Assembly (NCBI RefSeq): GCF_000143535.2
Contig: NC_037312.1
Location: 3,038,001-3,102,000 of the forward strand
DNA from: Botrytis cinerea B05.10
Taxonomy: Eukaryota > Ascomycota > Leotiomycetes > Helotiales > Sclerotiniaceae
Direction: 5' to 3'
DNA: 64,000 bases
This document shows positions 35,375 to 48,506 of the stretch, piece after piece; within the stretch, counting starts at the first letter, position 1; every line of letters begins with the position of its first letter. The position numbers were made by a program, and so were the translations under genes. A model generated the notes under the pieces. It ran no database searches, was not told where the DNA came from, and saw only the letters and a list, made by a program, of their open reading frames with translations.

Positions 35375-37741
35375 CCTCGGGAGATGGAGCTACGATGAGG
35401 TTGATATGATTGACGGGATAATGAGAGGATGGGAGCAAGGGATCCGGAACCAGGAATATCTGATCATCGTGTGGGCGTGAATTTTTGCGATTGCTCTCAG
35501 GCAGATATCAGCATTTCTAGAAAGGGAAAACTTCTAGGATAATTACATACCAATGACCTATTTTGCAGGTTCAAATAAGTGATGAACAATGCGCGAACTT
35601 TCTTATGCTTCATGATGTTCATGTTTCTCTCCATGTGGTATGAATCTCACAACTGTATCGATACTGACATGATATATATGTATGAAGAGATGAAAACAAA
35701 CAAACATTTGATTCAAAAACTCCTCTAGTTCATCCTCGTCAGTCTCCGTGATAACCATTCTTCTTAGCCCACATCACACTCATCTAGGAAGACAGTCTTT
35801 GGTATGGATCGACTACATACCATTTGCATTTCTTCTCTTCCGACAGCACCAAACTTACACAGCATTCGAATCTTCTCACCCAATGCATATTCTTTTTTTT
35901 TTTTGTTTTTTTCCAAGTCCTGAGCTTCTTCCTACCCATCACTCACCCAAATCTTCCACAACACCATACATACAAAGCCTCCATAACACGTCAACACAAA
36001 CACAAACACAAACACAAAAAGAGAGAAGCTCAAGAGGCACACCCAGAAGAAAAAGATTACATGCATCGCATCATGAAATCTCAAGATTATTGTCCTCTGA
36101 TTCTCTGCACTTCACCTCCCACTGCCCATCCTCTTCGCCACATCACCTAACATCCTCCTCGCTTCCATCACTCATTATATTCTCCTAACCACCTCAATCT
36201 TCCTACCGTACCTTCTTTCTCAATCCCAATCCCAACCCCAATCCCAAGCCGACCCATCAAATTTCAAATTTCAAATTTCAAAGTTTAATTTTCCACTTCA
36301 TCCATCAGAACTAGCAATCAATTCCAATTCCAAACCCAATCCCAATCCCAATCCCAATCCACACATTCTACATCTACTCAAAGATTATCTCTCTACTTGA
36401 ATCCCAGTTTGCTAGATGAAAATCTATTCTCTCCCCCTCTCCTCCCATCTATTCTCACTTCCTCACCATCTACACATACCAAAAGCCCTCATCCTCCCCC
36501 TCCTTCTTCCTTCCCAATCCTCTCCATCAAGACATTCTCTCCATCAAACCCTCCAAGAAAGAGAACATCAATCGACCCCACCCCCCACAACCCTCCACAA
36601 CATCCCCAAATCCAATCCTCAATCTATCAAATCATAAATACTATAGCATACTCATAATATAGCATACTCATACTATAGCATACTCATACTCATACTCATA
36701 CTCACACCCAAACTTTACTTTACTTCCTTTACCTCCTTCATCAACCTACCAATCCATCTCCTAACCCAACCCAGCCCAGCTACCCAGCTACCCAGCTACC
36801 CATCTCCCTATCTATTATCTATATATCACTCATCACTCATCCCCATTTTTCTCTTTCCTCCTCTCTCTTTTCCTCTCTTCTTCTCACTTCATAGAACATC
36901 AACATCAACATCAACATTATACACACGCATGCCCCTTTTTCTCACTGCTTAAAACACAACACAACACACATCTCAAACTTCAAACTTCAACCCTCAAACT
37001 CCCAACTGCACAATTCAATCCTCATCACATACATCACAAATACATTTCATCTCAATTTATCTTCATCTTCATTTTAATTATTCATTCCATTCCATTCCAT
37101 TACAAAGCAAAAGTTAGGTAGGTAGGTAGGTAGGTAGGTAGTTACGTACGTACTTGAATGAGATCAGGCCTTCCCTTGCCCTACTCAAATAAGTTCAAGA
37201 TAATAAAAAGAAAAAGAAAACCACGCGCAAAAAAAGAACAGATCAAAGTAAAGTCAAAATAAAAAAGGAAAAAAACAACTAAAGAAGTCTCTCGAGCTAT
37301 CATAATAAATACAGAGTATTGATCCACCCCCCAGAAAGTTTTTGGATGAAGAAACGCGGATAGACTTTTATCTGAAGCCATATGAAAATGAAAAACTTGT
37401 AGCAGAAACCAATCTCTCTGTAAGCATGATGGTCTTTCGTCTTGTGTCTTGCATTTATATCCTCTTCCCTTTCGGTCATTCTCATGTGCAAAAAATAAAA
37501 CTCCTCGAAATACCACTCATTCTTGAATGCAAGACCTCCATTATGGCATTTATGACCTTTGCCTCGCAGAAGCAATGCCGCGCCCGAAATATCACCCTTC
37601 ACCCCATCGCTCGCTTCTTCAACTGCCAAATATTAAGGATCAATGATTAAAGAGACATGAATTGAAAAGTAAAGTATCGGTTGTGTCGTGTCGGTACCAT
37701 CATTAAAAGGCAGGTCCTGGTTATTGAAAGTAGTTCACCCC
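35375..37741. other. Low-complexity intergenic region
   Basis: No supported gene. Repeats include ACACAA units near 36001, CCCAAT units at 36220-36260 and 36330-36365, CCAGCTA units near 36780 and the TAGG tract below. Long frames here (for example 35748-36188) are Ser/His/Pro/Thr low complexity. Confidence 0.65.
37115..37141. repeat. TAGG tetranucleotide tract
   Basis: Six and three-quarter copies of TAGG, followed by a short TACG run. Confidence 0.92.
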
Positions 37742-39870
37742 TTAACGGAGTGAGAATCCCTTCCTCTTGCCTTCCTTTTCTATTGGTCTTCCGCTTTCGA
37801 CTCTGGATTTCTTCTCCTCCAATTCTTGACGTTGACGCTCGAGCTGTTCCTTCATCTCGCGATGTCGTGCGTACAACTCTTCTTCGCTTTGCTTCAGCTT
37901 GCTCTCCTTCTCTGCAACCTTTTGTTGGAAAACCATCTTCATCTCGGCCTCCATCTTGGCAAGCTTTTGCTCGTGCAATTGACGCTCCTCTTCTTGCTTG
38001 ACAGCTGGGTTGACCTCCTTGAATACATTTGGATCTTGAGTAACACCCATAGCAGTAAGCTTCTCCGATCTGTAGTTCTCGTACAAAGCATTGTTGGTGT
38101 GTTCCTTAAGCTCCTCCATGTGGGTTCGGATAAGCATTTGTCTGAGCTTGACAAAATCGCAGTGCTCCTCATTGTCAACCTCAATGGTACCCCATGGATA
38201 TTTACGTCCGCGAACTTTACGTCCCTCGCTATTTGTAATCTCGGAATTTGCACCAACAACTGCGAAAGGTACTTTGTCCATAATCTCCTTGTTTTCAGCA
38301 ATTGTCTCCTCGTCATCTTTTTCGTAATGTGGACCCTCGAAGATTTGGATATCGTGGTGTTTGATGTCAGCAAGGATCTAGAACATGGTTAGCGTGAATT
38401 TCAAGATATGGGAATTGGGACCCTTACTCTGGACTTGAAGGCAGCAATTTCTTCATCAGTCAACGTATCAGCCTTGGCAATAACTGGGATCAAGTTGACC
38501 TTGGTATGAAGTCTACGCATAACCTCAATGTCCAAAGGCTTCAATGCATGGCCAGTTGGTTGAATGAAGTAGACGCAAGCATGGACACGGTTATCAACAA
38601 TGTTCATTCTGTTGACCTTGTTCTCTGCATCCAAATAAGCATCGAAACGTTGTTCAATGTTGTCAACAATTGGTCGCCAAGACTCATCATTGTTGACGAA
38701 ATCACCGAAACCTGGGGTATCAACGACAGTCAAACGTAAACGGACACCATTCTCCTCAATATCAGCGCTAATGGATTGGATAGAAACGGTTTTTGGGATA
38801 ATATCGAGGGAAGGTCCTTTGCGCTCTCTTGGTGGATATAAGGAAGTGTTGAAAAGAGTGTTGACCAAAGTCGACTTTCCGAGTCCAGACTCACCTATTC
38901 AGGAGTTAGCATACACCAGATATTCATTCAGAGAAGCTGCACACATACCAACAACCATAACATTGAAGTTGAAACCCTTCCTGACACTCTTGCGGTGCCA
39001 TTGATTTGGTAAATTTGCGAATCCAACATATCCAGTCAGCTTTCTTCGGACAATGTTCTTCATATCGCTTGCTTGTTGAGCTGCGATCTTTGGATCTGTT
39101 GAGCTGACGGTCATTGGAATTTCTAATGGGGATGATGGTGCTCCATTGGGAATAGGAGATGATCGGGTAGGGGCCATTGGGGCTCCGTTAGTAGCTGTAT
39201 AGAGAGGTAAAATGTCAGCCCAGTCATTTGATGTAGTGCTATAATTTTTAGAAGCCTGTTGTAGCTTCTCTACGACCCATAATTCCATTGACTCATGGTG
39301 GTCCATAGAAATTTGTTCCAAACTCGGAGCTTCTTCAACGTCTAGCATGCTCCTAAATTGGGCGCGTATGCGTTCTGCTCCTCGCTGATGGCGATGCAAG
39401 CTTCCAGGATATTGACGCTGCTCGGTACTATCTAACGATTGCTTAGGCAACGAGGTACTTTTCGACAGGCTCTCGGATCGAATTACAGACCATTCCTTAT
39501 CTTCAGTTTGAGATCCAGGGGCTGGAGCAGAAGATTTCTTGGAGATGATAAGATTCCAGTGACCACTTGTATTTGGCTTCATGGCTGGCATATCTTGATG
39601 ATGAAACATCTTGCGGCAGATTGTAGATGGCTTCTCAACTCGCTGAAGCGAATTTCAAAATGTGCGAATCTATCAGACTCGAGATTTGAAGCTTTGGAGT
39701 TGCAACAATCATATGTTTGGAAGAATGGCCCGCGTGGATAGGTGGTGAAGTGCGAATTCGCAGAATTGGGATCCAACCAATTGTGGATGGAGTTGTTGAC
39801 GATAATCTGATGGAGCCATTTCCTCCCATAGTACTGACTTCCTCGAAAATGAAATAAATTGCTTACCCAT
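37742..39870 (-). CDS. Septin, Cdc3/AspB group, 450 aa
   Basis: Preferred model: exons 39867-39870 (only ATGG), 38949-39194, 38428-38894 and 37742-38377, with introns of 672, 54 and 50 nt. The product is 450 aa, the usual size of the Cdc3/AspB septin. P-loop GESGLGKST at 84-92, G3 DTPGFGD at 142-148, G4 AKAD at 223-226, then septin-unique sequence including [20 protein letters not shown], and a C-terminal coiled coil ([18 protein letters not shown] onward). The polybasic [20 protein letters not shown] before the P-loop is the membrane lipid-binding region. Septins form heteromeric filaments at septa, hyphal tips and, in plant pathogens, infection structures. The four-nucleotide first exon is inferred from the CAACAATGG start context, a GTAAGC donor and a strong pyrimidine-rich CTATACAG acceptor. 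Without this intron the frame runs to an ATG at 39609 for 587 aa. Confidence 0.88.
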
Positions 39871-42800
39871 TGTTATGGTTGATGTAGAAGGATCGAAGGT
39901 AGTTGTTTTCGTGAAGAAAGAAGGTGGGAGGTTGTAAACTCTGTTGGCACAACAAAGGAGAAATCAGCTTCTGTGAACCACACGATAGTCGCAGATGAGG
40001 TCGTTGAGATGGAAGAGATCAAAGTCAATGGACAAGTCTCCGAAATCCCACAAGGTAACTTTTGAAGGTATTGTGAAAGATCGAGGGATTGATTCGATGG
40101 GATGATGTCCAAATCATGCAGGAATACGAATAATAGCACGTACCAGATATTAATTCTTTGATCCTCAACACGTATTGGTTCGCGTGGTCTTTAATTGCGG
40201 ATCAAGATATGAATAGATAAAATTGGCCCAGGAATTGTATGGTGTTTACTCCGTGTGCAGGTGTCAACGTGGAAAGGCACGATACCAAGCAGCAGGGCAA
40301 TAGAAGATTGAAGAAGATAGAAGAAAAAGGTGCGGGTTCTAAACGATTGTCGATTGAAGGGTCGTGGTGGTAGTGAATGTAATGTAATGTAATGTGATGT
40401 GATGTGATGTATGGAGGTGAAGGTCGAAGGCGAAAAAAAAGTTGTGTGTAGGTTAAGGTTGGCAAGGTCGCACCGGCAAATGCTGCTACTACGACTAGGT
40501 ACAGTAGGTACAGACACTTACTGGCCTGGGTCTGGTGGCTGTCTGTCTGGCTTGTCTGGCTGTTGATGACTGGCTTGTCCTTTTGTGCTCTCTATTGCCT
40601 GGTCTGCTCGCTGCACTGGCTTTGTGTTCCCACTCGAGCGCAAAAGGGGTTATTTCTTTGGGGCGCTGGGGTGTTTTGGGCGTGGGATTGAATCGACTGG
40701 GTATGATTACTTGGGGAAAAGGGTCAAGGCCAAAAGCTTTATTATTAAGATTAGCACGCTTAGGGGGTCGGGGGGCAAGGGGAAACTTGTCATCTAACGT
40801 GTATGTAATGTTGGGAAATTATGAATCAACCAAGCGTCCTGTCTGTGTGTGTGTGTCGCGCGATGCATAAAATCACACATTCTCTCTCCAGTCCGTCTGG
40901 ATGAATGATGGCCAGACACATACATACACATGTTGGCTGGGAGTTGTGGGTTGCGGTCCGTACATGGCAAATGGTAGGTGGGAGGCGATTCAGGGGGGGG
41001 AAATGAAGATATAAACATGAGGAGATACATCAACACTCTGTGCCTCGATACAAGAACACCAGTACTCCTACTCTATCATGCCTCACCGTGTCAATCCGAT
41101 AAGTTGGGAGTATCTACTATCAAATGCCACTCCACTGCCCACTGCCCACTGCCCACTGCCAGTATCTCCTGCTGTTGGTGAGCAGCTCCTGGCATGTAGA
41201 CATGTATCAGATTTGGTGATCCTCCAACGATCGTTCAACTATGGGACGATGGACGGACGGGCTTCGTCAAATCAGGTTCTTCGTCAGTTGAATCAGTACC
41301 TCCTCCTGCTGCTGCTGCTGCTAGACCAATCAGTAACAACAAGTCACAGCTACTTCATGTCGTGTATTGATTTGGTACGATGTAGCATGTACTCCTATTT
41401 TGACTCTGCATACCTCGACATGCATGATTCTACAATCTACTCATCGATTCAACAATCGCCTGCCTCTTCGTCCCGTTTCGAACGGTTCCTCTGGCTGGGC
41501 TGGGTACATTATCTCCTCCTTCGCTTCCCAAACTTTCCCCTTCTTTTCCCACCTCTGCTTCTCCATACCTCCATCACAATCATCACAATGGCTGTCTCCC
41601 CACGAATTATGATCTCACTAAGCTTCCTCAAGCTCCCTCATTCGTGCTCTGTGCAACCCCCCAATGTAACCAAAATTCTCCACTGCCGGTGCAGGATTTC
41701 TTGGGTCTAGTATCTCCACGTGACCATCGGTCCCTGACTATCTCAGATGTCCGTCTTGTCCAGACTTGGTAGCCGCTAAGCCACATTGAGCAAGGTGTCT
41801 CACTTTAGTCAATTTCCTAGTGTCGCTCCTCTTAGCTTCATTATCATCATCAATTTCTGTGTTTCCTCAATTGGTTCAGCAACAAACAAAAGTGGAATTG
41901 TTCAAAAACCCTTTGGAGAAACCTCATGATAGCGGCGTCTTGAAGTATCCAAAAATATCTCTTTGGTGGAGAAGTAATCAAGCGAATGGAAAAGGAGGTT
42001 GCAGTCAAGAAGACGACGAGGTATGTTTACAAGATTTGCCCTCATTTCAAACCTCTGTCAATAGTTACTGACGTGTTTCGCCCTCCAATGTAGATCGCAA
42101 TCCCCCCCCCAAAACATAACTTCCGAATTGCATGGTTATACAAACAAGGATAGGCACAAACGGAGGATAAACGTCTTTTCGGTGCATGACTGGAACTTTG
42201 CGAAGAGAACCATTCAGTAATCGTTTCCCTGTGAAAGGGAAGTCGTTGATATAAGGCTTGTTTATGCTTTTCCCTGGAAACTCTCAGTGTCAAGATACAT
42301 TCCAACAACATCGGGATGTTCTTTTGAAACCGCCTGTCATCCGAACTTTAAGTGGTTGGTGGAATTTGTACTCACCATACCGAAATGGGGTAAGGCTAAG
42401 CCTTCGTGAAGGGGTAAAAAGGTCAAGTTGACTTCAGTTTGTGGATTAAATTTCACGACTTTAATGTTGGTATTGAAAGATTTCTTTTCGTATTATTTCT
42501 TTTCATCTTTTACAAGAAGTATGACCAAAGAGGTCTGCGGGCCGTAGAAATTCTCTTCTTACACCACTTCATCAGCGCACAACCTCGATTATTCTCTCTC
42601 TCCGAATCATCGTGTTTCGTTGTACTAAGTTTAACTACTTTATTTGTTGCCCGAGTGGGAATCATGAGACTTATTTGACTCGCATGAAAATTGCTGCATG
42701 CTTGATGCTGCCGAAATAGTCAGCTAAGCTGTCGAAGGGGGTTGATTAATTCTTTGGTCGACTTCAGCCGTCATATCTCTTATCTAAATGTTGGATCTTC

Positions 42801-44583
42801 TTAGCTTCCCCTCTCGTCATCCTCTATCTGACATTTTAAACAAGTTTGAAGACTAGCCGAGCGTTTTATATAGAAACCAAACAATGAAACTTTCATTTCA
42901 TAACTTTTACCTGATCACTTTTTCCATATGAATGTTGGGGCTGAAATTCGCTTGGCATGGATGCTCCGAAATTAGTAATCCGTCTCTTCGACCGTGTCTG
43001 TTATAAATTCCTTCAGTGAAGATGGTAATCACATAATTGTTGATCAACAGTAACCATCCTGTTCTGGCCAATTTTGCATTCTTCAAACCAAGCGCTCTCA
43101 ACCCTCATCTTGGTCTGAATGAAGTAAACCTCTCCGCAAAGTTCCAGACGAGATTCTTTTCTCGAACGTCAAATATGCCGATCAGGAAACCCGAAATAAA
43201 CTCACAGTACGCTCTATGTAATTCTATTTAATAACGCAGCAGATCTCATACTCCAAAGCTGACGCAACCCATGAAAGTACTATGCTAATATTCTTGCGAA
43301 CTGCTCTGGAGAAGACATTTCCTTGCGCGTACACTCGCTCGTTAACTGTACTTACACATAGTATCATGACATCATTGCTGACTGAGAGGCACCGCCTGTT
43401 GCTTCCCAAGCAGGCATTCGGGCTACCTACAGCACTCTAGTCTTTTCATATTAGAATGACGATTTCTACGCTGCTAGAATTTATGTGATGTTATAGCCAT
43501 ATTCCCGCGATTAGAAAGTCTGTCGATAAACAGTGGAGATGAGGAACCCTTATTTTATTGGGAGGGCTCAAGATTTCACATGTATGTATGTGATCGTATA
43601 CATCGCTGTCTTTTTGGAAGACGCGGATAGCGAATTGATATTTTCAATGATGATGCGTATCTGGATCTTTTTTTTCGGGGGGGAGGGGTGGGACTATACT
43701 ACTTATCTGTGTATGGGAGTGAAAATTTAGTGATGTTGTATTTTTCTTTGGTGCGGGATAGTGCTGCAGGTGGATGTGGATAGTAAGGTGGGTGGGAAGA
43801 GGGAAGAGGGGGGGTTGTTATGTAGTGGGGTGATGGCGCGGAGAGAAAGAGAGGATATGGAATTGTAAAAATCATGGAAATGAATTTATTTGAGTATCAC
43901 AGGAAGTGGGAACAGAAAAAAGGGAGTTGATTCATCGAGATTCTTACGGTTATGTTATGTAACGGATGAAATAAAGGGGTGTGCGTGTGTATATCTGATG
44001 TGATGAGGAAGTGCTACTTCGTTCCGGTACACTATTTGATTGTAATTCCAATCTCATTTCGATTCTAGCAGTTTGTGGGCGGGTGGGTAGATTATTTTTT
44101 GATCGTGTTTTGATTTTCCTTCAAGTGTTACTATATCAATTATCAAAATTATATTTCTCCTTCGTAAATCCTAGTTCCCCGTTGTATTGCATTGTATTGG
44201 ATTGCATCATTTTCTTATTCTTGAATTTTTAGTATTAGATATATGTATATGTATGTATATGCATATGTGTACATATATAAGAGCCTCTCATTGCGTCAAG
44301 AGTGTAGGTCACATCATATGTATCATCAAACTTCAAACTACAAAACCAGAGCAATTGATCCTACATCAAACTCTCATATTCTTTCAATGTTGCGTTGAAG
44401 GGTTCGTTTCTTTCTTTTCCCATTCTTTCCATCTCAGAATTAGAATTTTATTATAGACATCGTATTATTACATTGTTGTATGATATTATACACATATAGA
44501 TACATTCTGTACGTACCACACACACACGTCTCATTAATTCCTCTCTGTCGAGTTTCTAAACATCTTTGATCGGATAAAGCTCA
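39871..44583. other. Long intergenic stretch, no gene supported
   Basis: 4.7 kb with only short or low-complexity frames on both strands. Repeats include AATGT/GATGT pentamers at 40378-40410, a TG run near 40849, CACTGCC units at 41140-41160, and a CTG run near 41310-41322. A small hairpin-forming stretch (GGCTAAGCCTTCG) lies near 42400. Confidence 0.6.
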
Positions 44584-47228
44584 TTAAGAAGCCAGCTCCG
44601 CAAAATTATATCTCGCATCATTAATTTCGAGTTCCGATGTACCAGTTGGGATACTGTCAAAGATTGATTCTTTGGTTGTGAATTCTTGCCAGAAGGTGTG
44701 GCAATCTGATGGCGGGAGATGTTAGTTCAACGAGACAGCAGATCAAATTTCGTGGGGAAAAAAAAGTAAGTCACGAAAGTTAGAGAGCACACAAACCTTT
44801 CACATCAGAGAATTCGATAATCAACCCCTTGATATTACTTTTTCCAGAAGCAAATGCGGATCGATCTTGAAGTCTCTCGTGCGCCCCGTTTGTGGATTTC
44901 TGTGAGCCGATTGTTGTAATGCTACCTTGGGTACTGTTTCTTGATATTCTCGTCACTTTTGTGCGAGCTTCATGTAAGGGCCTATCATCCAAACTTTCTA
45001 GTGTTATGATTTTGGTCTTTGGTTCCTTTGGTTCTTTGAATATTGATACTGTGTATTATTTAGAATGTATTGAGGGGTGATAAAAGAAAGGTTCGGAAAA
45101 AATACACTTACCGGGCCACTCCTCAAAGCTAGATCTGCGATCCGAAGACTTGCGGAAGTAAAGAATGTAGCGAGTGCGGAATGTAGCATCACGGAGAATT
45201 CGAATTGTAGATAGACGACATTGACATTCCTTATCTTTCATAGACTTGATCCATTGAACATCAAAGTAATATTTGACTTCTTTGAGAAGAATAAGGCGGT
45301 GAAACTCCAGAAAATCTGATATTGATCTTAGTAAAACGTTGATATCTTTTATTCAGTGAAGTAAAATCTACCTTTTTTATTGTGAAATGTATAAGTTGGT
45401 TGGCAGCTATGACGCGAAATCTTCTGTCCTTGAAGTTCATCAGACTTGGTGACTTTGAGCCGGTGAGAGCCTAGCATTTGAACACGGTATTTATGAGCGT
45501 CATCTTTGTCAACGTGACGATTGTCGATGTAGGGTATCATAGAAGTTTGTGATGTTGAGGGTGTAGCCGGGTCAACTGAATGGCGAACTTCAGTGCAACC
45601 ATCCTGACTCGTGGTATTTATGATAATGACTTCCGCATTGTCTGATCGAACGATAGATTTTATGAATCCATTGACCGCATGTTTGGGATATCTTCTGACA
45701 CAAAGTCAGCCAATGAATGTTAGGAAGGCATTGGGACTTACAAATACACTGCAATTGATGGATCAATACATATCGAGGGAGTCGGTGAGATTGAAGTAAC
45801 AGATAGAGCTCTATTGTGTCCTGATGAGCCTTCAAGGTCATGCGGGAATGTGCAATAGCCGGAGTTATTGGTGAGATTATTATGTGGAATGCCAAGAAAC
45901 TGACTGGTTGGAGATGTGCCCAAAGGACTGTCAGTGGTAAAAGAAGACCCGGTGATCTCACGGAATGATCCCCCACTACTTCGAGGTGATGGATACGAAT
46001 ATGAAGATTCTTCTCCGGTTGATTCAGTACTATGCCGTACGAATTGAGAACTAACACGGGCAGGGTGCAATATTTCACGTTGAATTCGGGTTTCCAGCTG
46101 GTTCCATGCCTCAAGCTCGTGTAGCAATGCGTTTTCGGGTTCAGATCTTGATGATGAGTGATTTTTATGAGCTGGTATATTTGACCGCATAGACTTTATC
46201 CCCACTGCATCAAATATTTGTCCTCTCATATCTTGTAGTCGTGAGATGAGCGGGTCTACTGGTCTTTCTGTTCCAGTTGGTTGTGTACTAGACATGCAAT
46301 TGATTGTCTCGACACGCCTCATTGCCAGATTCTCGAGTCTCTGTGATAGAACATAACGTCTTTCATACCCATCATCTTGTAAACTGAGTTGATCAGACAT
46401 GATTGGTCGCGTGATCGAGCTCAGTGGGTCTTCACCATGTTGATCCTGCCAGGGATGCTGTAAGTCATGGAGATATTCGACTGCTCTAATAGGCTGTGGG
46501 GGTGCCAATGCTTGTTCGAGTTGGCGAAGCATAGGATAATCAATTTGTCTCATCTTAGAATTCGACTCAAGAGGGTATGTTATTCTTTTCAAGTTTTGAG
46601 TAATAAGAGATACCAAGTCAAGGTGAGACGAGACCAGCTTAAGGTTGGACGAAAGTAATTCTTGATGAGAAGTGCTATAGAATGATTAGTTTCTGGCAGG
46701 ATTGCTTGACGATAAGACGAACCTTATTTCTCGCACTCTGTGGTTTGTGTCTTGAGCTACTGAGTGGTTCAAAGCAGACATTTTGTAAGTAGCTAGGCTA
46801 AGGTATAGCTCCATCTTAATACGAAGTTGTAAAACTTGATCTCGCTCGAAGGGCCAGGAAATCTGCAGGTAAAGAGTTTTGATTTGGTCCTTTGAGAAGG
46901 TAACCTTCCTTAACCACATGGGTACTCCTTGTTTCGTGATCACAGTCTGAGGATTGGCCGTTCTTATCAATTGCATATGTCTCGAAAGAAACTCGACACA
47001 TTGGTGTTGGAATCGTGACGGAGCAGTTGCCAAGCTAGAACCTTCTGCTGAACTTTCATCTCGGCGTTCCCAGTCATCTAAGCATTGTATGATCAGATAA
47101 AAGTCTTCAAAGAATTGCTTTGCTTCAACTTTGGCACTCATGGGGCCATCAGAGACAGCTTTCCATACATCCCACACCAATTTCAGGCCGGCAACGATGT
47201 CGCCTGCCGACCACCCAAACCCACTCAT
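44584..47228 (-). CDS. Orphan protein with fungal NACHT/ankyrin-type N-terminus, 779 aa
   Basis: Six exons: 46723-47228, 45742-46674, 45372-45694, 45112-45315, 44797-45048 and 44584-44705. Introns are 48, 47, 56, 63 and 91 nt with consistent phases; the product is 779 aa. The first ~170 residues (SGFGWSAGDIVAGLKLVWD, then VEAKQFFEDFYLIIQCLDDW) resemble the helical N-terminal domain seen ahead of NACHT, ankyrin or kinase modules in fungal STAND-type proteins (typically GFSVGDFIA...). No such effector module follows. Residues ~200-440 are Ser/Gln/Pro-rich. After that comes a better ordered C-terminal part with HRLILLKEVKYYFDVQWIKS and a closing GLIIEFSDVKDCHTFWQEF that looks like a strand-helix ending of a small domain I cannot name. 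Function unknown. It is divergent from the phosphate transporter at 48507. Confidence 0.75.
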
Positions 47229-48506
47229 TATGCGATTCCCGACACGCTTGATAGTTTGAGGATCGGGATTTCAGCAATCTCAAAGGGAAGAAAAATGAAA
47301 CATTTCGAAAACAAGCGGATATAAGTTTAGATGATGAAGGGTTATAATGAAGAAAAGTTATGACAACGTTTATGGAGTCCCCAGGAAAAGCCATGACAGA
47401 ATCCCGGGGGTAGTCTAAGAAGTGGTGTGTGACTCCAACGTCTTCAGCATACCTTGATCCATGGCATATCAAACGACAAGGCGAATCGATAGAATGATGC
47501 AAGCCGCAGTGAGACGGGATGATGTCGTCCGAACAAATCTACGCCCAGGTAGAGAAACGAGACAAAAGTACGATGAACTTTGGACATTTCCACGATTGAT
47601 ACTCAGCCCTGTTGCCATGGCTCGTGGAGCAGCAATATTAAGCCACTGCCCTTTTCTGGTAATTGGGGGTTATAGAGCGATGGCAAAAGTGGCAATGGAG
47701 GGGCATTTGAACTTCTCAAGAAACGAAGTTGTTGTTTGGTGGTGGTCGTTAGAAACGAATCAAGAAACCCACGTGGGAATCCTTGCACATGTGGCCCCTG
47801 CCCTGCTTATATTGATATCCCTCGATTTTCCAACCTTCGCGATATTCATCTCAACTTCACATACCTGGGTGACTTTTGATATTCAATAAACCTATCAGTG
47901 ATATCTCCTGCAATCATGTTTTCAAAACAATCGGAACCAACATAAGGTACTTGATTACAGCCAAGCAAGAAACCCAAATTTGGTCTTCGCTCATGAGGTT
48001 CGCTTGTGGGTTGTCTCGCCTCTCGACACCGTCGGGCGACAAGTTCAAGATGAGATGTCAGATTCTATTTAAAGGGCCTTTGCCAATGGATTATCTCGTG
48101 TTGTTTATCCTCATGGTCAAACTTACACATTCGAGGCATAGTTTCCGAAAATTTTCAATATTGGACACCATCCACACCTTGACGCATTACCGTAGCCTCT
48201 TTGTTCCAGAATCAGCTACAAATATACGCCTCTCAAATCACAGGCAGGCTATTTTTGTATACTTGTATGTGTGTGCCTAGCAAAGACGCCTCATTTACAG
48301 CCTCGTCTTTGTAGATATACTTCCTTGTAATCTTGCCACTCTCACTATTTCATACTCCCATCATGCCGACCGTGAAGCATGTATCATTGTGAGATTCTGT
48401 TATCTACACTCTACTCAAACTTAAAACCCTGGAGAAGGTCCAATACTTAGACGTTTTGGACGATTTAAAACAGAAGACCGCCTTCAAGTTCTTCATATAC
48501 CAAATA
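47229..48506. promoter_or_regulatory. Divergent intergenic region, orphan/phosphate transporter
   Basis: 1278 bp between two divergent starts. No gene is supported; a 142-codon plus-strand frame at 47461-47889 has no recognisable features. Sequence just before 48507 also stays open for about 45 codons and could hold an extra 5' exon of the transporter. Confidence 0.4.

Noticed and set aside
35748..36188. 146-codon Ser/His/Thr-rich frame
   Set aside because: Encoded by CA/CT repeats; no domain or splice context.
39579..39829. Overlapping minus-strand frames upstream of the septin
   Set aside because: They lie in the proposed first intron, in other frames, and have no conserved features.
47461..47889. 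142-codon plus-strand frame between divergent genes
   Set aside because: No recognisable domain, no splice-linked neighbours, and it lies in the divergent promoter.
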